Origin: Cordia subcordata
Taxonomy: Eukaryota; Streptophyta; Magnoliopsida; Boraginales; Cordiaceae
Direction: 5' to 3'
Length of the DNA: 64,000 bases
Assembly (NCBI GenBank): GCA_028554755.1
Contig: JAPTOF010000007.1
Span: 1,458,001-1,522,000, forward strand
The notes below the pieces were generated by a model. The model searched no databases and was not told where the DNA came from. It saw nothing but the letters and a program-made list of their open reading frames with translations. The position numbers and the translations under genes were made by a program. This document shows, in pieces, positions 36,853-48,004 of this stretch; the first letter of the stretch is position 1, and the number at the start of each line of letters is the position of its first letter.

Positions 36853-37838
36853 CTATTGCTTCTTTGTCCAATATTTAACTTGCATTGGAGTCATCTTCGA
36901 AAAATCTAGTGACATAATTCTCTCCTCGTACTCCCGATCCAATCTTTGCATTCTATCTTCATGCATCTTTTTTTTGCTCTCTATCATTTGTTGAATTGTT
37001 TTTGCAACTGGAGAATCTTGGTCATTTGTCATCACTGCTTTATTCTTTTTCTTAGTCAATCTTTCTCTTTCAGCATCTCTACCTGGTGGTCTCTGCATAG
37101 GGTCAACAGTATCATATGGGTTGCTATTATCATCTAAACTTATTGAATGTGCAATTGATTGAGAAGAGACTCCTGGACTGTCGCCTTTCGATTTTTTGGA
37201 TTTTTTGTATTTTTTCTTTTCACCATGTTGCATCCATTTTGCTTGACGCCTCAATATATTCCAACAATGTTCAAATTGGAATGATGATTTGGGGTAGGTC
37301 TGGTACAAAATTTTTGCATCTTGAATCTATATCAAATAAATTAAAAAATTAATTTAATTTAACAAAAAATTAATTTTAATATTACAATTACCTTATCGTT
37401 CTCAGTCTTGCCACTTTGGTTTCCAGCCTCAATTTGATCATAGCATCCAGCAAACTTTTCGGTGGCAAGATTAATAGCTGCGCACCGATAATTGAGAGAA
37501 TTCTCATTGCAATCAGATATAAAAGTTTTGTTTTGATGATAATAATTATATATTTTATGCCAATATGTGCTTCTGCTTTCATCATTATCATATATCACAT
37601 CTAAACTAATGTTTAACCATGTTAAACAGAGTAAAATATCTTCTTGGATAGAAAAATTATTTTTCCGTGATGTTTTCTTTTTTACGGGTTCTGCCTGTGT
37701 AAAGAACGGAGGCATAGGAGTTGATCCCATAGCGGGTTCATTCATGTTTACAGTTGAGCCGAATACAACTTCATCTTCATCAAAATTTGAATTCCCGTGA
37801 AGCAAATTTGTAAAATAGGCATTTTTTTGTGAGTCCAT
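36853..37838 (-). CDS. PIF/Harbinger ORF1 protein (SANT/Myb-like, NAM-associated type)
   Basis: Companion protein of plant PIF/Pong elements. In Pong/Ping systems both ORF1 and transposase are needed for mobility, with ORF1 thought to bind DNA. Two exons: 37838-37392 and 37326-36853, joined GATAAG|GTAATT to TATAG|ATTCAAGA in phase, giving 306 residues. The first exon carries a trihelix/SANT-like block (FSIQEDILLCLTWLNISLDV, then YHQNKTFISDCNENSLNYRC). The second has SSFQFEHCWNILRRQAKWMQ, a lysine-rich stretch (KKKYKKSKKSKGDS) and a charged coiled-coil end (MQRLDREYEERIMSLDFSKM). No frameshift or stop was seen, unlike the transposase. Confidence 0.85.
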
Positions 37839-37890
37839 CTGTAAAAACAAAGACTAAAGTTAGCATTATGATGATGATGATGATGCATCA

Positions 37891-37930
<40 letters not shown>

Positions 37931-38947
37931 GTTATTATAGAAATTAATAATATAAACTGTAATTTATAGAATAATGTACATTCTTGAAAAAAATTATAAC
38001 TAAAAACACTACAAAAAATAATTAAAAATCAAATAATAAATAAAGTTTAAAAATGTAATTAGAAAAGTATATGACTGCAATTGTAATAAAAAAAAGTTAG
38101 TGGTACGTAATTAGAAAAGTATATGACTGTAATTACAATAAAAAAGTTAGTGGTTTAAAATTATAATTAATATACTAATTAAACTTAAAATAATCTTAAA
38201 AGAATGCCTATATATATATATATATATCTTCTCTTTCTTCTTCTCCTTTCTCTCCTCCTCCACCTTCTTCTTCTCCCCTCCCTTGTGATCAAAACAGAGA
38301 AAAATCTTTTTCTCACCCTATCACTCTTTTTCTCCATCCCCTTTTTCTACCCATTTTTTTCTTGAGAAAAATAGATAAATACCTTGAGATTTTCGTATGT
38401 TTTTGGATAAAATTTTTTTTGAATCTTTTGGTTTTTCTTTTTTTGGCTTTTTTCCTTCTCAAAATGATTGAAATATTTTTGATGCCTCCAGAATCGGAGA
38501 ATCTTGGTTTATATAGATATCAACAGCAACGGTAAGAAAATTTGTCCCTTTGTAATTTTTATTTTTTTACGCCATAAATTTATTTCTTTTTTTCAGTGAA
38601 CGTTCTGATAATATTCCACTACTCAGTGACCATTGTAGCTTTTTCTTTTTTTCTTTTTTAAGTTTGCAGAACACGTTGGAGCTTTTTCTGATTTCTTTTC
38701 TTTAGTTTGTAGAGATGGGCGATGAGTTTTTCTGATTTCTTTTCTTTAGTTTGTAGAGATGGGGGATGAGTTTGGATGTTGGTTTTGGAGATGAAAAAAA
38801 CCCTTACATATTGGTGTTTTGTTTTAGAGTTTAGAAAAAATCTAAAATTTGGGAGATGAGATAGGGGGGCTGTTGGAGCACATTAGTACCAATCACTCCC
38901 CTAAATATGAATTTTTCAGATGTTTAGAGGAGCTATTGTAATTAGCC
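37839..38947 (-). other. ORF1 leader side and right end of the Harbinger element
   Basis: Contains the (TTA)n and (TA)n runs, a CT-rich block (about 38228-38350), a 44-bp tandem duplication and the right terminal inverted repeat. Probably the ORF1 promoter and leader, with an acceptor TTTTTACAG directly before the ATG suggesting a leader intron. No further coding sequence was recognised. Confidence 0.6.
38683..38770. repeat. 44-bp tandem duplication near the Harbinger right end
   Basis: TTTTTCTGATTTCTTTTCTT...GATGGGCGATGAG occurs at 38683-38726 and 38727-38770 with one mismatch (GGGCGATGAG versus GGGGGATGAG). Confidence 0.9.
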
Positions 38948-39005
38948 TAACTATGCGAATAATAAGTGGTACACGATTAAATTCAGGAAATTGCGGATCA
39001 TTTGC

Positions 39006-39073
39006 ATGATATATGACAATGCTTGAATTTCATATGGGCATGGTATATAATAATGCTTGAATTTCATATGGGC
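39006..39073. repeat. 34-bp tandem duplication
   Basis: ATGATATATGACAATGCTTG... (39006-39039) and ATGGTATATAATAATGCTTG... (39040-39073) both end GAATTTCATATGGGC. Lies 60 bp outside the Harbinger element. Confidence 0.85.
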
Positions 39074-39192
39074 AAACGCTGAAGTGATATTTGATTTGAC
39101 AACCACTAATTATTAACAAAAATAGATGATACATATAAAAGAAGAGTAGGGAAATTAAGCTCCATGAAATCTTCCTAAAAGCACAAGACTAG

Positions 39193-40220
39193 GGTGTTAG
39201 GAAGTGCTTATAAGCAGAAAAAGTAAAATTTACATGTTTGACAATTTTTGTTTATAAGTAGGTAAAGTTGTTTATAAGCAACCGAAAAAAAGCACCACCC
39301 TATAACTTTTCTTTTAGCTGCTTATAAGCAAGAATTGACCGAATAAAATTACATATATATCTATTAAAAACATAAAATAACTATGGGGCTGTTTGGAACT
39401 GTTTTCAAAAACAGTTTTTTTTGTTTTGTTTTTGAAAACCAAAAAACATAAAAATTTATTTGGAAGCAATTGTTTTTCAAAATTGTTTTTGAAAATTGTT
39501 ATAGAAAAAGTGTTTTTAAAAACAAAAAACAGGAAACACATTTTTGTTGTTTTCATGTGTTTTTGACATGTTATTCTCAAAAGAGCAATTTCATTATTTA
39601 ATTATTTTCCTTCCCTCTAACCTACCTCGACCCTAGCCCACCCCCTCACCCCACCTACCCTGACCTTAACCCACCCCACCTAACCCTACCCCTACCCATC
39701 CCCCATCCTTGTCCTCACCCCAACCCATGTCTATTCTAACCTGTTTTAGAACACACATATTATACATACACACATATATACATGTGTGTGTATACGTATG
39801 TAGATATATGTTTATTAGAGTAAAAAAATCACATATAAAGAAAAAAATAAGGGTGTAATGATCTTTTTTATGCAAAATAAAAAAATAAATTTATCTTCCA
39901 TCCAATCAAATTTTTTGTTATTTTGTTTTTTAAAACAGTTTTTAAAAACTATTATGGAAAACTGTTTTACAAAACAAAAAAACAAGAACACTTCCAAACA
40001 GGCCCTATATATCTCTTAAAAACATAAATAACTACCCTTTTAGTTAATGAAAGGTCCACAAATTTTGCCACTTATAAACATATATTTACCAAACATTTCG
40101 ACAATTTATAAGTACATTTTATTTAAATACTTCTCTATTTATTTATTATTTGCTTATAAATATAAAAAACTACTTATAAAAATCAATTTCTTGTTGAAAA
40201 AAGCAAAGCCAAACGTCCTC
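39193..40220. mobile_element. Diverged MITE of the GGGTGTTTGGCTTTGC family, interrupted by a nested element
   Basis: The left end GGGTGTTAGGAAGTGCTTATA and right end AAGCAAAGCCAAACGTCCTC correspond to the ends of the 18641 and 24067 copies. The interior keeps CTTATAAG palindromes but is much longer, and a second element sits in the middle (39385-40005). Confidence 0.6.
39385..40005. mobile_element. Nested hAT-like element with GGGGCTGTTTGGAACTG ends
   Basis: Starts GGGGCTGTTTGGAACTGTTT and ends with the inverted match CACTTCCAAACAGGCCC. Subterminal blocks rich in AAAACAGTTTTT are also inverted between ends. The centre carries a CCCTAACC-like C/A-rich stretch (39610-39735) and an ACACAT/TGTGTG tract. 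No transposase motif. About 30 bp of the host MITE (TATATATCTATTAAAAACAT...) is duplicated on both sides. Confidence 0.75.
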
Positions 40221-40222
40221 TA

Positions 40223-40766
40223 ATTGGGATAATACACCAAGATAGGATGACTGATCATCTCTTATTACTCGTTCCGTAAAAAGAGCATTTTAAACAAGAA
40301 CATAAAGGATCATTAAATCAAGACTTGGAATGATACATTAACTCAGGAGACTGGAATATCTCTTATTCCACAATAAAGATCACAAACAAGGGAAAAGAAA
40401 AAGATTAAGCAACATTATCACAGAGAAAACGTGCTAAATGTTCTAATATAAAAAATAAAAAAACCAAACTGCCATATTTTTTGAACTAATGAGTTAAATG
40501 CCATAAATTGAAGTTCGAGTTTTGAAAACTCGAACTTGGAGTAACAATTAAGCAGGTCTAGAAGTTACGCGGTAGATTTTCAGCAACTTCGAGTTTTCAA
40601 AACTCAAACTTGCCCTATTTCTTTTTCTTTCTTTTTTTTTTTTTTTATAATTTTGTGGTATTTACCTCATTATTTACAAAAAATAGGCATTTTGGTTGGG
40701 TTTTTTTTTAATTATTTAAAATAGGACATTTAACTTGTTTTTATCACATGATCAGACACATTGAAT
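40223..40766. other. OMT 3' flank
   Basis: Downstream of the minus-strand OMT. Contains two related palindromes (40511-40537, 40586-40612), a pyrimidine run at about 40619-40646 and AT-rich sequence. No gene seen. Confidence 0.6.
40511..40612. repeat. Pair of short palindromes AAGTTCGAGTTTT.AAAACT
   Basis: 40511-40537 is a perfect 13+1+13 hairpin (AAGTTCGAGTTTT, G, then the reverse complement). A second, imperfect version lies at about 40586-40612 (ACTTCGAGTTTTCAAAACTC). Possibly remains of inverted-repeat ends of an element; function unknown. Confidence 0.8.
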
Positions 40767-43700
40767 TCATTTTGGATAGGCCTCAATGAGTGAACCAAGA
40801 AATGTCAATTCTATGATCTTGTATCTTGGGAAGCCCCCTTCTTTAAGTATCTTCTCCCATTCAATTTCAGTCCTTTCCTTCCCTCCATCAGATAATGCCA
40901 TCATCAGAAGATCAAACGCTACATCTAGGCTAAACACCCCTTTGTCTTTGCTATCTTTTTCCTTTACTACCATATCAACTATGATTATCTTTCCCTTGTC
41001 TTCTGGTATTGCCTTTCTACAATTCCTCAATATCTTCACACAATCTTTGTCGTCCCAGTCATGCAGTAAATTCTGCATTTACATTGAATGCTAGGGTTAA
41101 AAGATTCGTAATGAAGGACAGTGCGGTGCATAAAACTTACTCGTACATTAATTCACACGTTATCTAGGAAAGGGCTATGTACATTTTAGGATTTATTGCA
41201 TGCAACCTTAATTTTGCGTATAATAGAGATCCTGTTAGAACAAATTAATACACTCTATATGAAATTCATATGGAGGGGCGCTTAAAGATTTTACGTCTTT
41301 GTGATTACTGGATAGATCTATGATTGGCTTCTTTTTTTTTTTTAAAGGGAAAAAAAATTCTCTTTGCAATAACTATTTACTTCTAAAAAAGTTGAAACTC
41401 TCAAAGAAAAAAACACTCAAATAGATTCCTTTTTTTCATTTAAAGCCAGAATTTTTAATTTTTCAAAAAAGTTCATTTTTTTTTTTAAAGTTGCTAAAAG
41501 ACAATTTAGGGAAAAAAAAATTAATCCAAACAAGCCCTTTTTACTGCAGCCATATGTGACTTCGTGAAGTGACATATATATACACATTGATTGATTTTAA
41601 GTACCTTAAGTATAAGTGCATCAGCAATGCTAGGTATGCTGGTGAACATGTCACCTGTGATATGAACAACGTTAGCATAGTCTGGCGCTGTCGCGACAAC
41701 GTGCGGCAGATCAAAGTTGAACCCCTTGATATGAGGGAACGCTTTGACAATCTCAGCTATCAGATGTCCATACCCGCCACCAACATCAGCCATCGATTCA
41801 ACGCCACTCAACCCATCTGCATACTTTGAGACAATGGCCTTGGCGTGAATCTTGGCTGTGCTTTGCATGGCAACGTTGAAGATCTCGTTGAAACGGGGTG
41901 AGGTCGCGGCCATCTCAAATATCTCACACCCATGAGCCTTCTTGAACCCACTGCCACCTGTAGGCGTAATATTGCATATGCATGAATTTACCGTATAATA
42001 TTAATAAGTGGTAAAATAATCCCCTATCTTTACCGCATTTAACACTTACATACCCTATCTTTCAATACAACCATTTTAAACCTCTATCCTTCATCTCCCG
42101 TGACGACAGTTAGGTTTAAACCCCATTTACATTGAAAATTTAACGGTTTTGGTCGGACCAAAATAGAGTTACGCACGATTCACGTAATTAAACAGTTAAT
42201 TTTTTAATGTGAATGGGCCTTAGGACTAACAGTGTCACGAGAATGAAAAATAGGGATTTAAAATTGTTGTTATATAAGATAAAGAATTTAAATGTCAAAT
42301 ACGGTAAACATACGAGATTATTTGTGTAATTTACCATATTAATAAACATAAACCATAACGGAAACATAAACGGCCACCTTCTCGCACGCAGCCACTAAGG
42401 TGATACCAAGAACCCAACACAAATGGATGAGTTCCCAGAATTACATGTGGGACTACGCTTATCTCAGCATCATGCAACAGCGCCTTGGACAAGGGCGTGA
42501 GCCCATATAGTGGTTCTTCTCCACCATTGCTGGACGCGCTACAAGAAATCAAACCGATAGTTATACATATTTTAGGTGTTATATTTAGAAGCATAATAAA
42601 ATTAATTATTTAAGTTTGTCCCAAACTTAAAGATTTTCAACGTAACCGAAAATTGACGTCATATTTGAAAATATAGGTAATGTTTTTACTAATGCCTTTC
42701 ATGCTTGGTAGCTAGCATAGCTAATTTAGGTGTTCGCAAGAATGAAACACCTATTCATGTTTATGAGCCCATAGAGTGGTTCTTCTCCACCTTTGGTGGA
42801 TGCGCTACAAGAAATCAAACCGATAGTTATACATATTTTAGGTGTTATATTTAGAAGCATAATAAAATTAATTATTTAAGTTTGTCCCAAACTTAAAGAT
42901 TTTCAACGTAATCGAAAATTGACGTCATATTTGAAAATATAGGTAATGTTTTTACTAATGCCTTTCATGCTTGGTAGCTAGCATAGCTAATTTAGGTGTT
43001 CGCAAGAATGAAACACCTATTCATGTTTATGAGCCCATAGAGTGGTTCTTCTCCACCTTTGGTGGATGCGCTACAAGAAATCAAACTGATAGTTATACAT
43101 ATTTTAGGTGTTATATTTAGAAGCATAATAAAATTAACTATTTAAGTTTGTCTCAAACTTAAAGATTTTCAACGTAATCGAAAATTGACGTCATATTTGA
43201 AAATATAGGTAATTTTTTTACTAATGCCTTTCATGCTTGGTAGCTAGCACAGCTAATTTAGGTGTTCACAAGAATGAAACACCTATTCATGTTTATGAGC
43301 CCATAGAGTGGTTCTTCTCCACCATTGCTGGACGCGCTACAAGAAATCAAACCTATAGTTATACATATTTTAGGTGTTATATTTAGAAGCATAATAAAAT
43401 TAACTATTTAAGTTTGTCCCAAACTTAAAAATTTTCAACGTAACCGAAAATTGACGTCATATTTGAAAATATAGGTAATGTTTTTACTAATGCCTTTCAT
43501 GCTTGGTAGCTAGCATAGCTAATTTAGGTGTTCACAAGAATGAAACACCTATTCATGTTTATGAGCCCATAGAGTGGTTCTTCTCCACCGTTGCTGGACG
43601 CACTACAAGAAATCTAACCGATAGTTATACATATTTTAGGTTTTATATTTAGAAGCTTAATTAAAATTAACTATTTACGCTTAGTCTGGTAACTAAAAAT

Positions 43701-44327
43701 TGATGCTACCCTTGAAATGTAGCTAATGCTTGTCATGCTTGGCAGCTAGCATAGCTAATTTAGGTGTTCACAAGAATGAAACTCTGACTTAGTTAACATT
43801 GAGGCGTAACAAATGTATTTTTGAAATTTATACTAATTAGTTACGCTTTCGTACGTAACAAAACTTTTTGCTATTTTAAAAAAAGTAAATATAAAAAATC
43901 TGATATCATTCTTATAGTTTAGAAACGTAACAAATAGTTTTTATACATAAAATCGTAACTGAAATAAATGTTATTATTTTACTTTTTTAAGCTTACTTGA
44001 GGTTAAGAAAAAAAAAAAAAAAAACGAAGCTACTGACCTAGAATCTTGTGGTGACGTGACAGTGAATATCTTCATGCGGACGAGCGTTCTCATGATGCGT
44101 TGAAGGCTGGAGATGATGGTAGATGGAGAGTGATCGTCAATGGCGGAAGCGAGTTGAGACAGTGTGATTAGCTCGCCATGGGAGTGGATGATGTCAGCTA
44201 TGCGAAGTTCCACAGCACATTTCAATGCCATGGATTCTGCAAAGCCATACAATTTTCTTACTATTAGGGCATCTAGCATGGCCTCCTGATCTTCTGCCGC
44301 CATTGGTGCTGCTTTTGATGATGCCAT
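40767..44327 (-). CDS. Class II S-adenosylmethionine-dependent O-methyltransferase (COMT-like)
   Basis: Transfers a methyl group from SAM to a hydroxyl of a small phenolic or alkaloid-type acceptor, in the cytosol. Exons: 44327-44038, 42538-42378, 41957-41605 and 41072-40767, all GT-AG with consistent phases, giving 369 residues (family about 350-375). The N-terminal dimerisation domain has MALKCAVELRIADIIHSHGE. Middle: EPLYGLTPLSKALLHDAE. SAM site about 208-214: MADVGGGYGHLIAEIVKAFP, then KGFNFDLPHVVATAP and HITGDMF. Catalytic His about residue 272 in LLHDWDDKDCVKIL. C-terminal: EWEKILKEGGFPRYKI. The substrate cannot be told: family members methylate flavonoids, stilbenes, isoquinolines and others. 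Intron 1 holds a junction-carrying tandem array and intron 2 a MITE. A broken paralogue lies at 53.8-56.0 kb. Confidence 0.93.
41325..41540. mobile_element. MITE relic in OMT intron 3
   Basis: Left GATTGGCTTCTTTTTTTT, core TTTGCAATAACTATTTACTT, right AAATTAATCCAAACAAGCCC. Same layout as the 11586 element (oligo-T, TTGCAATAACTAT, oligo-A, CAAACAxxCCC end). Confidence 0.55.
42008..42336. mobile_element. MULE-type MITE with 9-bp target duplication in OMT intron 2
   Basis: Terminal inverted repeats begin (G)TGGTAAAATAATCCCCTAT on the left and TGGTAAATTACACAAATAAT on the right, sharing TTTACCG.ATTT further in. TATTAATAA flanks both sides (41999-42007 and 42337-42345), a perfect 9-bp duplication as made by Mutator-like transposases. 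A related segment lies at about 46290-46540. Confidence 0.85.
42499..43790 (-). repeat. Five-unit tandem array (265-267 bp) spanning the OMT exon 2 acceptor
   Basis: Anchors GAGCCCATA fall at 42499 (true exon 2), 42764, 43031, 43297 and 43563. Each unit holds the first 43 or so bases of exon 2, the acceptor (minus strand TTTCTTGTAG), then about 220 bp of intron ending in ...AATGAAACACCTATTCATG on plus. Units 1-4 are nearly identical; the fifth decays after about 43640. Confidence 0.97.
42539..44037 (-). other. OMT intron 1 (1.5 kb)
   Basis: Most of it is the tandem array. The remainder (43791-44037) is AT-rich and shares text (GTAACAAATxTATTTTTGAAAT; CTGATATCATT) with intron 1 of the paralogue at 55.2-55.6 kb, showing common descent. 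Confidence 0.85.
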
Positions 44328-47300
44328 TTTCTTCGTCTCCTTCTTCTTCTCTCTTTCTCAGCTGGTTTATTGCTTAGCTATGAGTGATTCTTTCAAGCTT
44401 TGCCGTTGTTCTAATTTATAGGAGGCACGCCTCGTTTTGGGGGCTTTTTTTTTTTTTTTTTTCCGACAAAAAAAATCGGGTAAGCGAAACTCAATAACCA
44501 GTATACCTAGTGGAACCCGACCACTAACCATTAAACTTTGAGTGCACAACACGTCGTTTATACTATGCACCATTTTTGAAAGCGAAATTAAATAGTTATT
44601 GCACAAAAATGCATTTTTTAAAAATAAAAAAATATTTTTTTGAAAAAGTAAATCCAAACAGATCCTTAGTAAGAAAATATATAGTTTTACGGCTACTCTA
44701 ATGAAGCTAATATTTTACGTGTTGGTATTAAATTAATTTTTCATTGATTATATAAAAGTTTATCATTTTTAACCATTTTCATGTTAAATTCACTGTTTTC
44801 AATGTGAGTATAATTAAAAATGATAAATTTATATATATATATATAGAGAGAGAGAGTCATTTAGTTAATTTCAATGGTGTAATATTGTTAAATCCGTTAA
44901 AAAAAATAAATAGTAAAATATATATAATTGAGATACACTGGGATATGACTCTTAGAACCTTCTAATTAATGTATTAGTGTTGTTGTTGTCAACGAGTTTG
45001 TTGGGGTTGATTTTGGTCCAACTAAAGATATGCGTCAGCATTAGAGGCGAACATAAAATCGAAAAAATTGTTTAATCCAAATTGAGTCGGTCGTAAATGG
45101 GTAATTTTTAGAAAGGTTTGAAATTGGTGTTTATTAACACCTAGTTTCAGTGGTGGAGCCAGGACTCTAGGGTTAGGGGTTACACATTTATTGTAATTTT
45201 TTTGTAAAAATAAAAAATTATAAAAATAAATAATATTAATACAATAATGACATACAAAAGAGGCATAATTAATTAAAAAAAAGTACCTCTTATAATTGTT
45301 TTCTGGATGATTTTATATTTTAAAATTGCTGAATAATCAACTTATTGTCAATGCTATTAAATATATCTTTCTCAATATACTCCTAGCTTCTAGTATGGCA
45401 ATTAGTATATAATATAATTCATGAGAATTTTTGATATTTTCTAATTTCTAAACTAAGATTGAGCAACAATGTTTATCAAAGACAAATTTATAAAAGTAGA
45501 GAAGTATAACTTCTAATTAACTTCAGCAAATATCACTTATAAAAATCAAATTTAGTTTCATATATTAACTTTAAATATTATCTATAAATCATAAATAAAT
45601 TGAATAAAAATTGATTTAATATATATCACTTAATAAAAATATATAAAAATAATTTGCATGTGAACTTGTAACTTAGCATAAACATGGAGAAAAAAGAAGG
45701 AAGCTGCGTGGTTTGTTGCTCAATACTCACTATTGTGTTAGAATTAAATTGTTAAAGTGAAAAAAAACAAAGAATGAAAGAAAAAAATAAGGTTAGTAAA
45801 ATAGACATACGGTTGAGTGAAGAAAATTTGCTATCAGAGGAAAAAAAAAAACTCTGAGACTCAGCGGCACTTGGCGTACACAATCTTTTCTCTACAATTT
45901 TTGATGATTAGATTTTTGCTTTCGTATGTCATGACTTATCAGTTGGACCATCTGACAGGAAAAAAAAAAAGGGCGTTGTGAAAAATATAATTGTGTGATT
46001 GTAATTTAATAATTTAACATGAACAAGAAAAAATATGAGACTTATTATGTATTAATAAGACCTTGGCTAGTTATAAAAAAAAATTAAATTAGACTGATAA
46101 TTTACTATTTTTGTTCTAAAATTTTGGGACCCCTAAAAATTTTGGAGCCCATAGCGATAGTTTTGGTTGCTATACCATTAGGCTGTCTTACATGATGCTC
46201 AAAATTATATAATTTTCTTGATCTCTTAGATAATGCAGGTTGTTGATATCCACCTAAATAAGGATTGTATAATTTTAATTACCAGATTGTAATTGTAGAT
46301 TCAAAAGGTTTTATATTGATATCCACCTAAAGCTCATTTCCGTTAAAAACTTAACAGTTTTAGTTAAGATTATGACAGCTCACGCGTGATCACATGATTA
46401 AATCGTTAATTTTTTAAAGAAAATGAGTTTTAGGACTAACTTGTGTTTCAAAAATGAAAGAAGGGGGTTAAAACAGTCATTTTGAAAGTAAAGGACTTAA
46501 GTGTCGAATAGATAAACATAGTGAACTATTTGTGTAATTTACCCTTGACTTTCTACAAGTTAAATTTCATTATGGATACTTTAGTTGGCAGGAAGTCGTG
46601 ATAAGAAATATAATTCAATTTATCATTTTTTTAAATCTAATTTTACAATTTTTTGGAAATCATCCCGAGAAATTATGAGAAAAGAAAATATGTCAATTAA
46701 TACCTCAGTCAAAGTTAATGTTGAACAACAAAAGAAATTAAATTGTGACAAGACAAGAAAAGATATAATCCATGTAAATTCATTGCATATAGTTTTTCTT
46801 AGCGGAATATTATTTAATAGTTTTACATTTCAAGTCAGATACGCATTGTCGTGTTAGTCGAGCTTGTGATTAAACAGGATATTCAAATATATTGTTTGCA
46901 TGAACTTGTATACTTTGCATTTACATCTTGCTTGAGGACATGATGTTTTAAACCTAAAAAACAACAATTACGATAAAACATTTTAGGTGGCTTTGCCAGT
47001 ACTTTCATTAATAAGATTTTTTTTTTAAAAAAAAAAAATGTAACACACAAGTTAATTTACTCTATCCCTCTTGGTGGATCAGGATCAAGCTTAATTATAA
47101 CAGCTTATGTGATTAACCAACTAGGATATTTATGAACCAATCATCAGACAACTTAATTACAATTACTCTGGCACTTACAAAACCAATTATTGATTGCATT
47201 AGTATTCCGGCTAATCAAAGGCTTAGAAGAAGAAGAAGAAGAAGAAGAAGAAAAGAAGATGAATTATTGATTGGGTAGATTCTATGTCGCCTGAGGTCAT

Positions 47301-48000
47301 GGATTGCATTTTTGTTCTTTTTGAAGCCATAAGAACGTCCTACATTTAAAGGGAGTTTGAAACACCCTATCTCACATTAGTTCCTTATCAAATTTGTGTT
47401 TCATTTTTTTTTTTTTTAGGGTCAGAAGTTAGTTAATTAGATTCAATGCAATGATAAGTTAGTAGTTAGACCAAGATTTTGTTAGGAATCTTGTAATTTA
47501 GATTTCAATATATAAGTAAATAAAATTTTGATTGAATAAATTATAAAATGTAATACATTGAATAGTATTTTAAATAAATTAAATCTAGGAATGGTATAGA
47601 TCGTTGGCTTAAATAAATTTTGAATAGCATTTTAATTCTTTTAAATGCAATGGTAGGTGGGGAACGATAAAAGACTACATCTACATCTTAGAATGAGAAA
47701 ATTAGCTACTAATAGAATAAAAAATTTTAAACATGTAAAATTGAAATTAATAACTGAAACATCCAAATTAACGAGTAAAGAATTCAAACTCTAACTAATT
47801 TAAGGAGGAGAAAATTTGAAATTGAAGGCTGCTTGAAACTTGTTCGCCGCCGATCACGTGCTCCAACTTTCAATTCTTCTCACGTGCCTATTGTTTTATG
47901 TGCCTTCAACCACGCCACAGGGTGGCCTTTCCTTGTTTTGGTTTGACCAAGGGATCAAAATTAGCTCATTTGGCCTTTTTTTTTTTTTGGGTAAACTACA
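44328..48000. other. Intergenic, AT-rich, repeat relics
   Basis: Holds a MITE relic (about 44560-44665), (TA)n(GA)n at about 44830-44857, a dispersed-repeat candidate that begins GTGGTGGAGCCAGGACTCTA (45150) and ends near CCATTAGGCTGTCTTACAT (46190), a relative of the 42008 MITE (46290-46540) and an (AGA)n run at 47227-47256. The open frame at 46585-46857 (plus) shows no domain. No gene supported. Confidence 0.6.
44414..44420 (-). promoter_or_regulatory. TATA box of the OMT gene
   Basis: The minus strand reads CTATAAATTAG about 90 bases before the ATG, a suitable place for a TATA box with a leader of about 60 bases. Inferred from position and sequence only. Confidence 0.6.
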
Positions 48001-48004
48001 CTAA

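Larger units (their letters stand above)
34398..38947. mobile_element. PIF/Harbinger (Pong-like) DNA transposon, 4.55 kb, near complete
   Basis: The left end GGCTAACTCCAACAGCTCTC and the inverted right end GGCTAATTACAATAGCTCCT match over about 20 bases. Both sides are flanked by TAA (34395-34397, 38948-38950), fitting the 3-bp TWA target duplication of this superfamily. The interior has the two expected genes facing each other: a DDE transposase on plus (broken) and an ORF1 SANT/Myb-like gene on minus (open). Also contains a 51-bp tandem array, a (TTA)n run at about 37890-37930, a (TA)n run at about 38211-38227 and a 44-bp duplication near the right end. A functional transposase elsewhere would be needed to move it. 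Confidence 0.92.
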
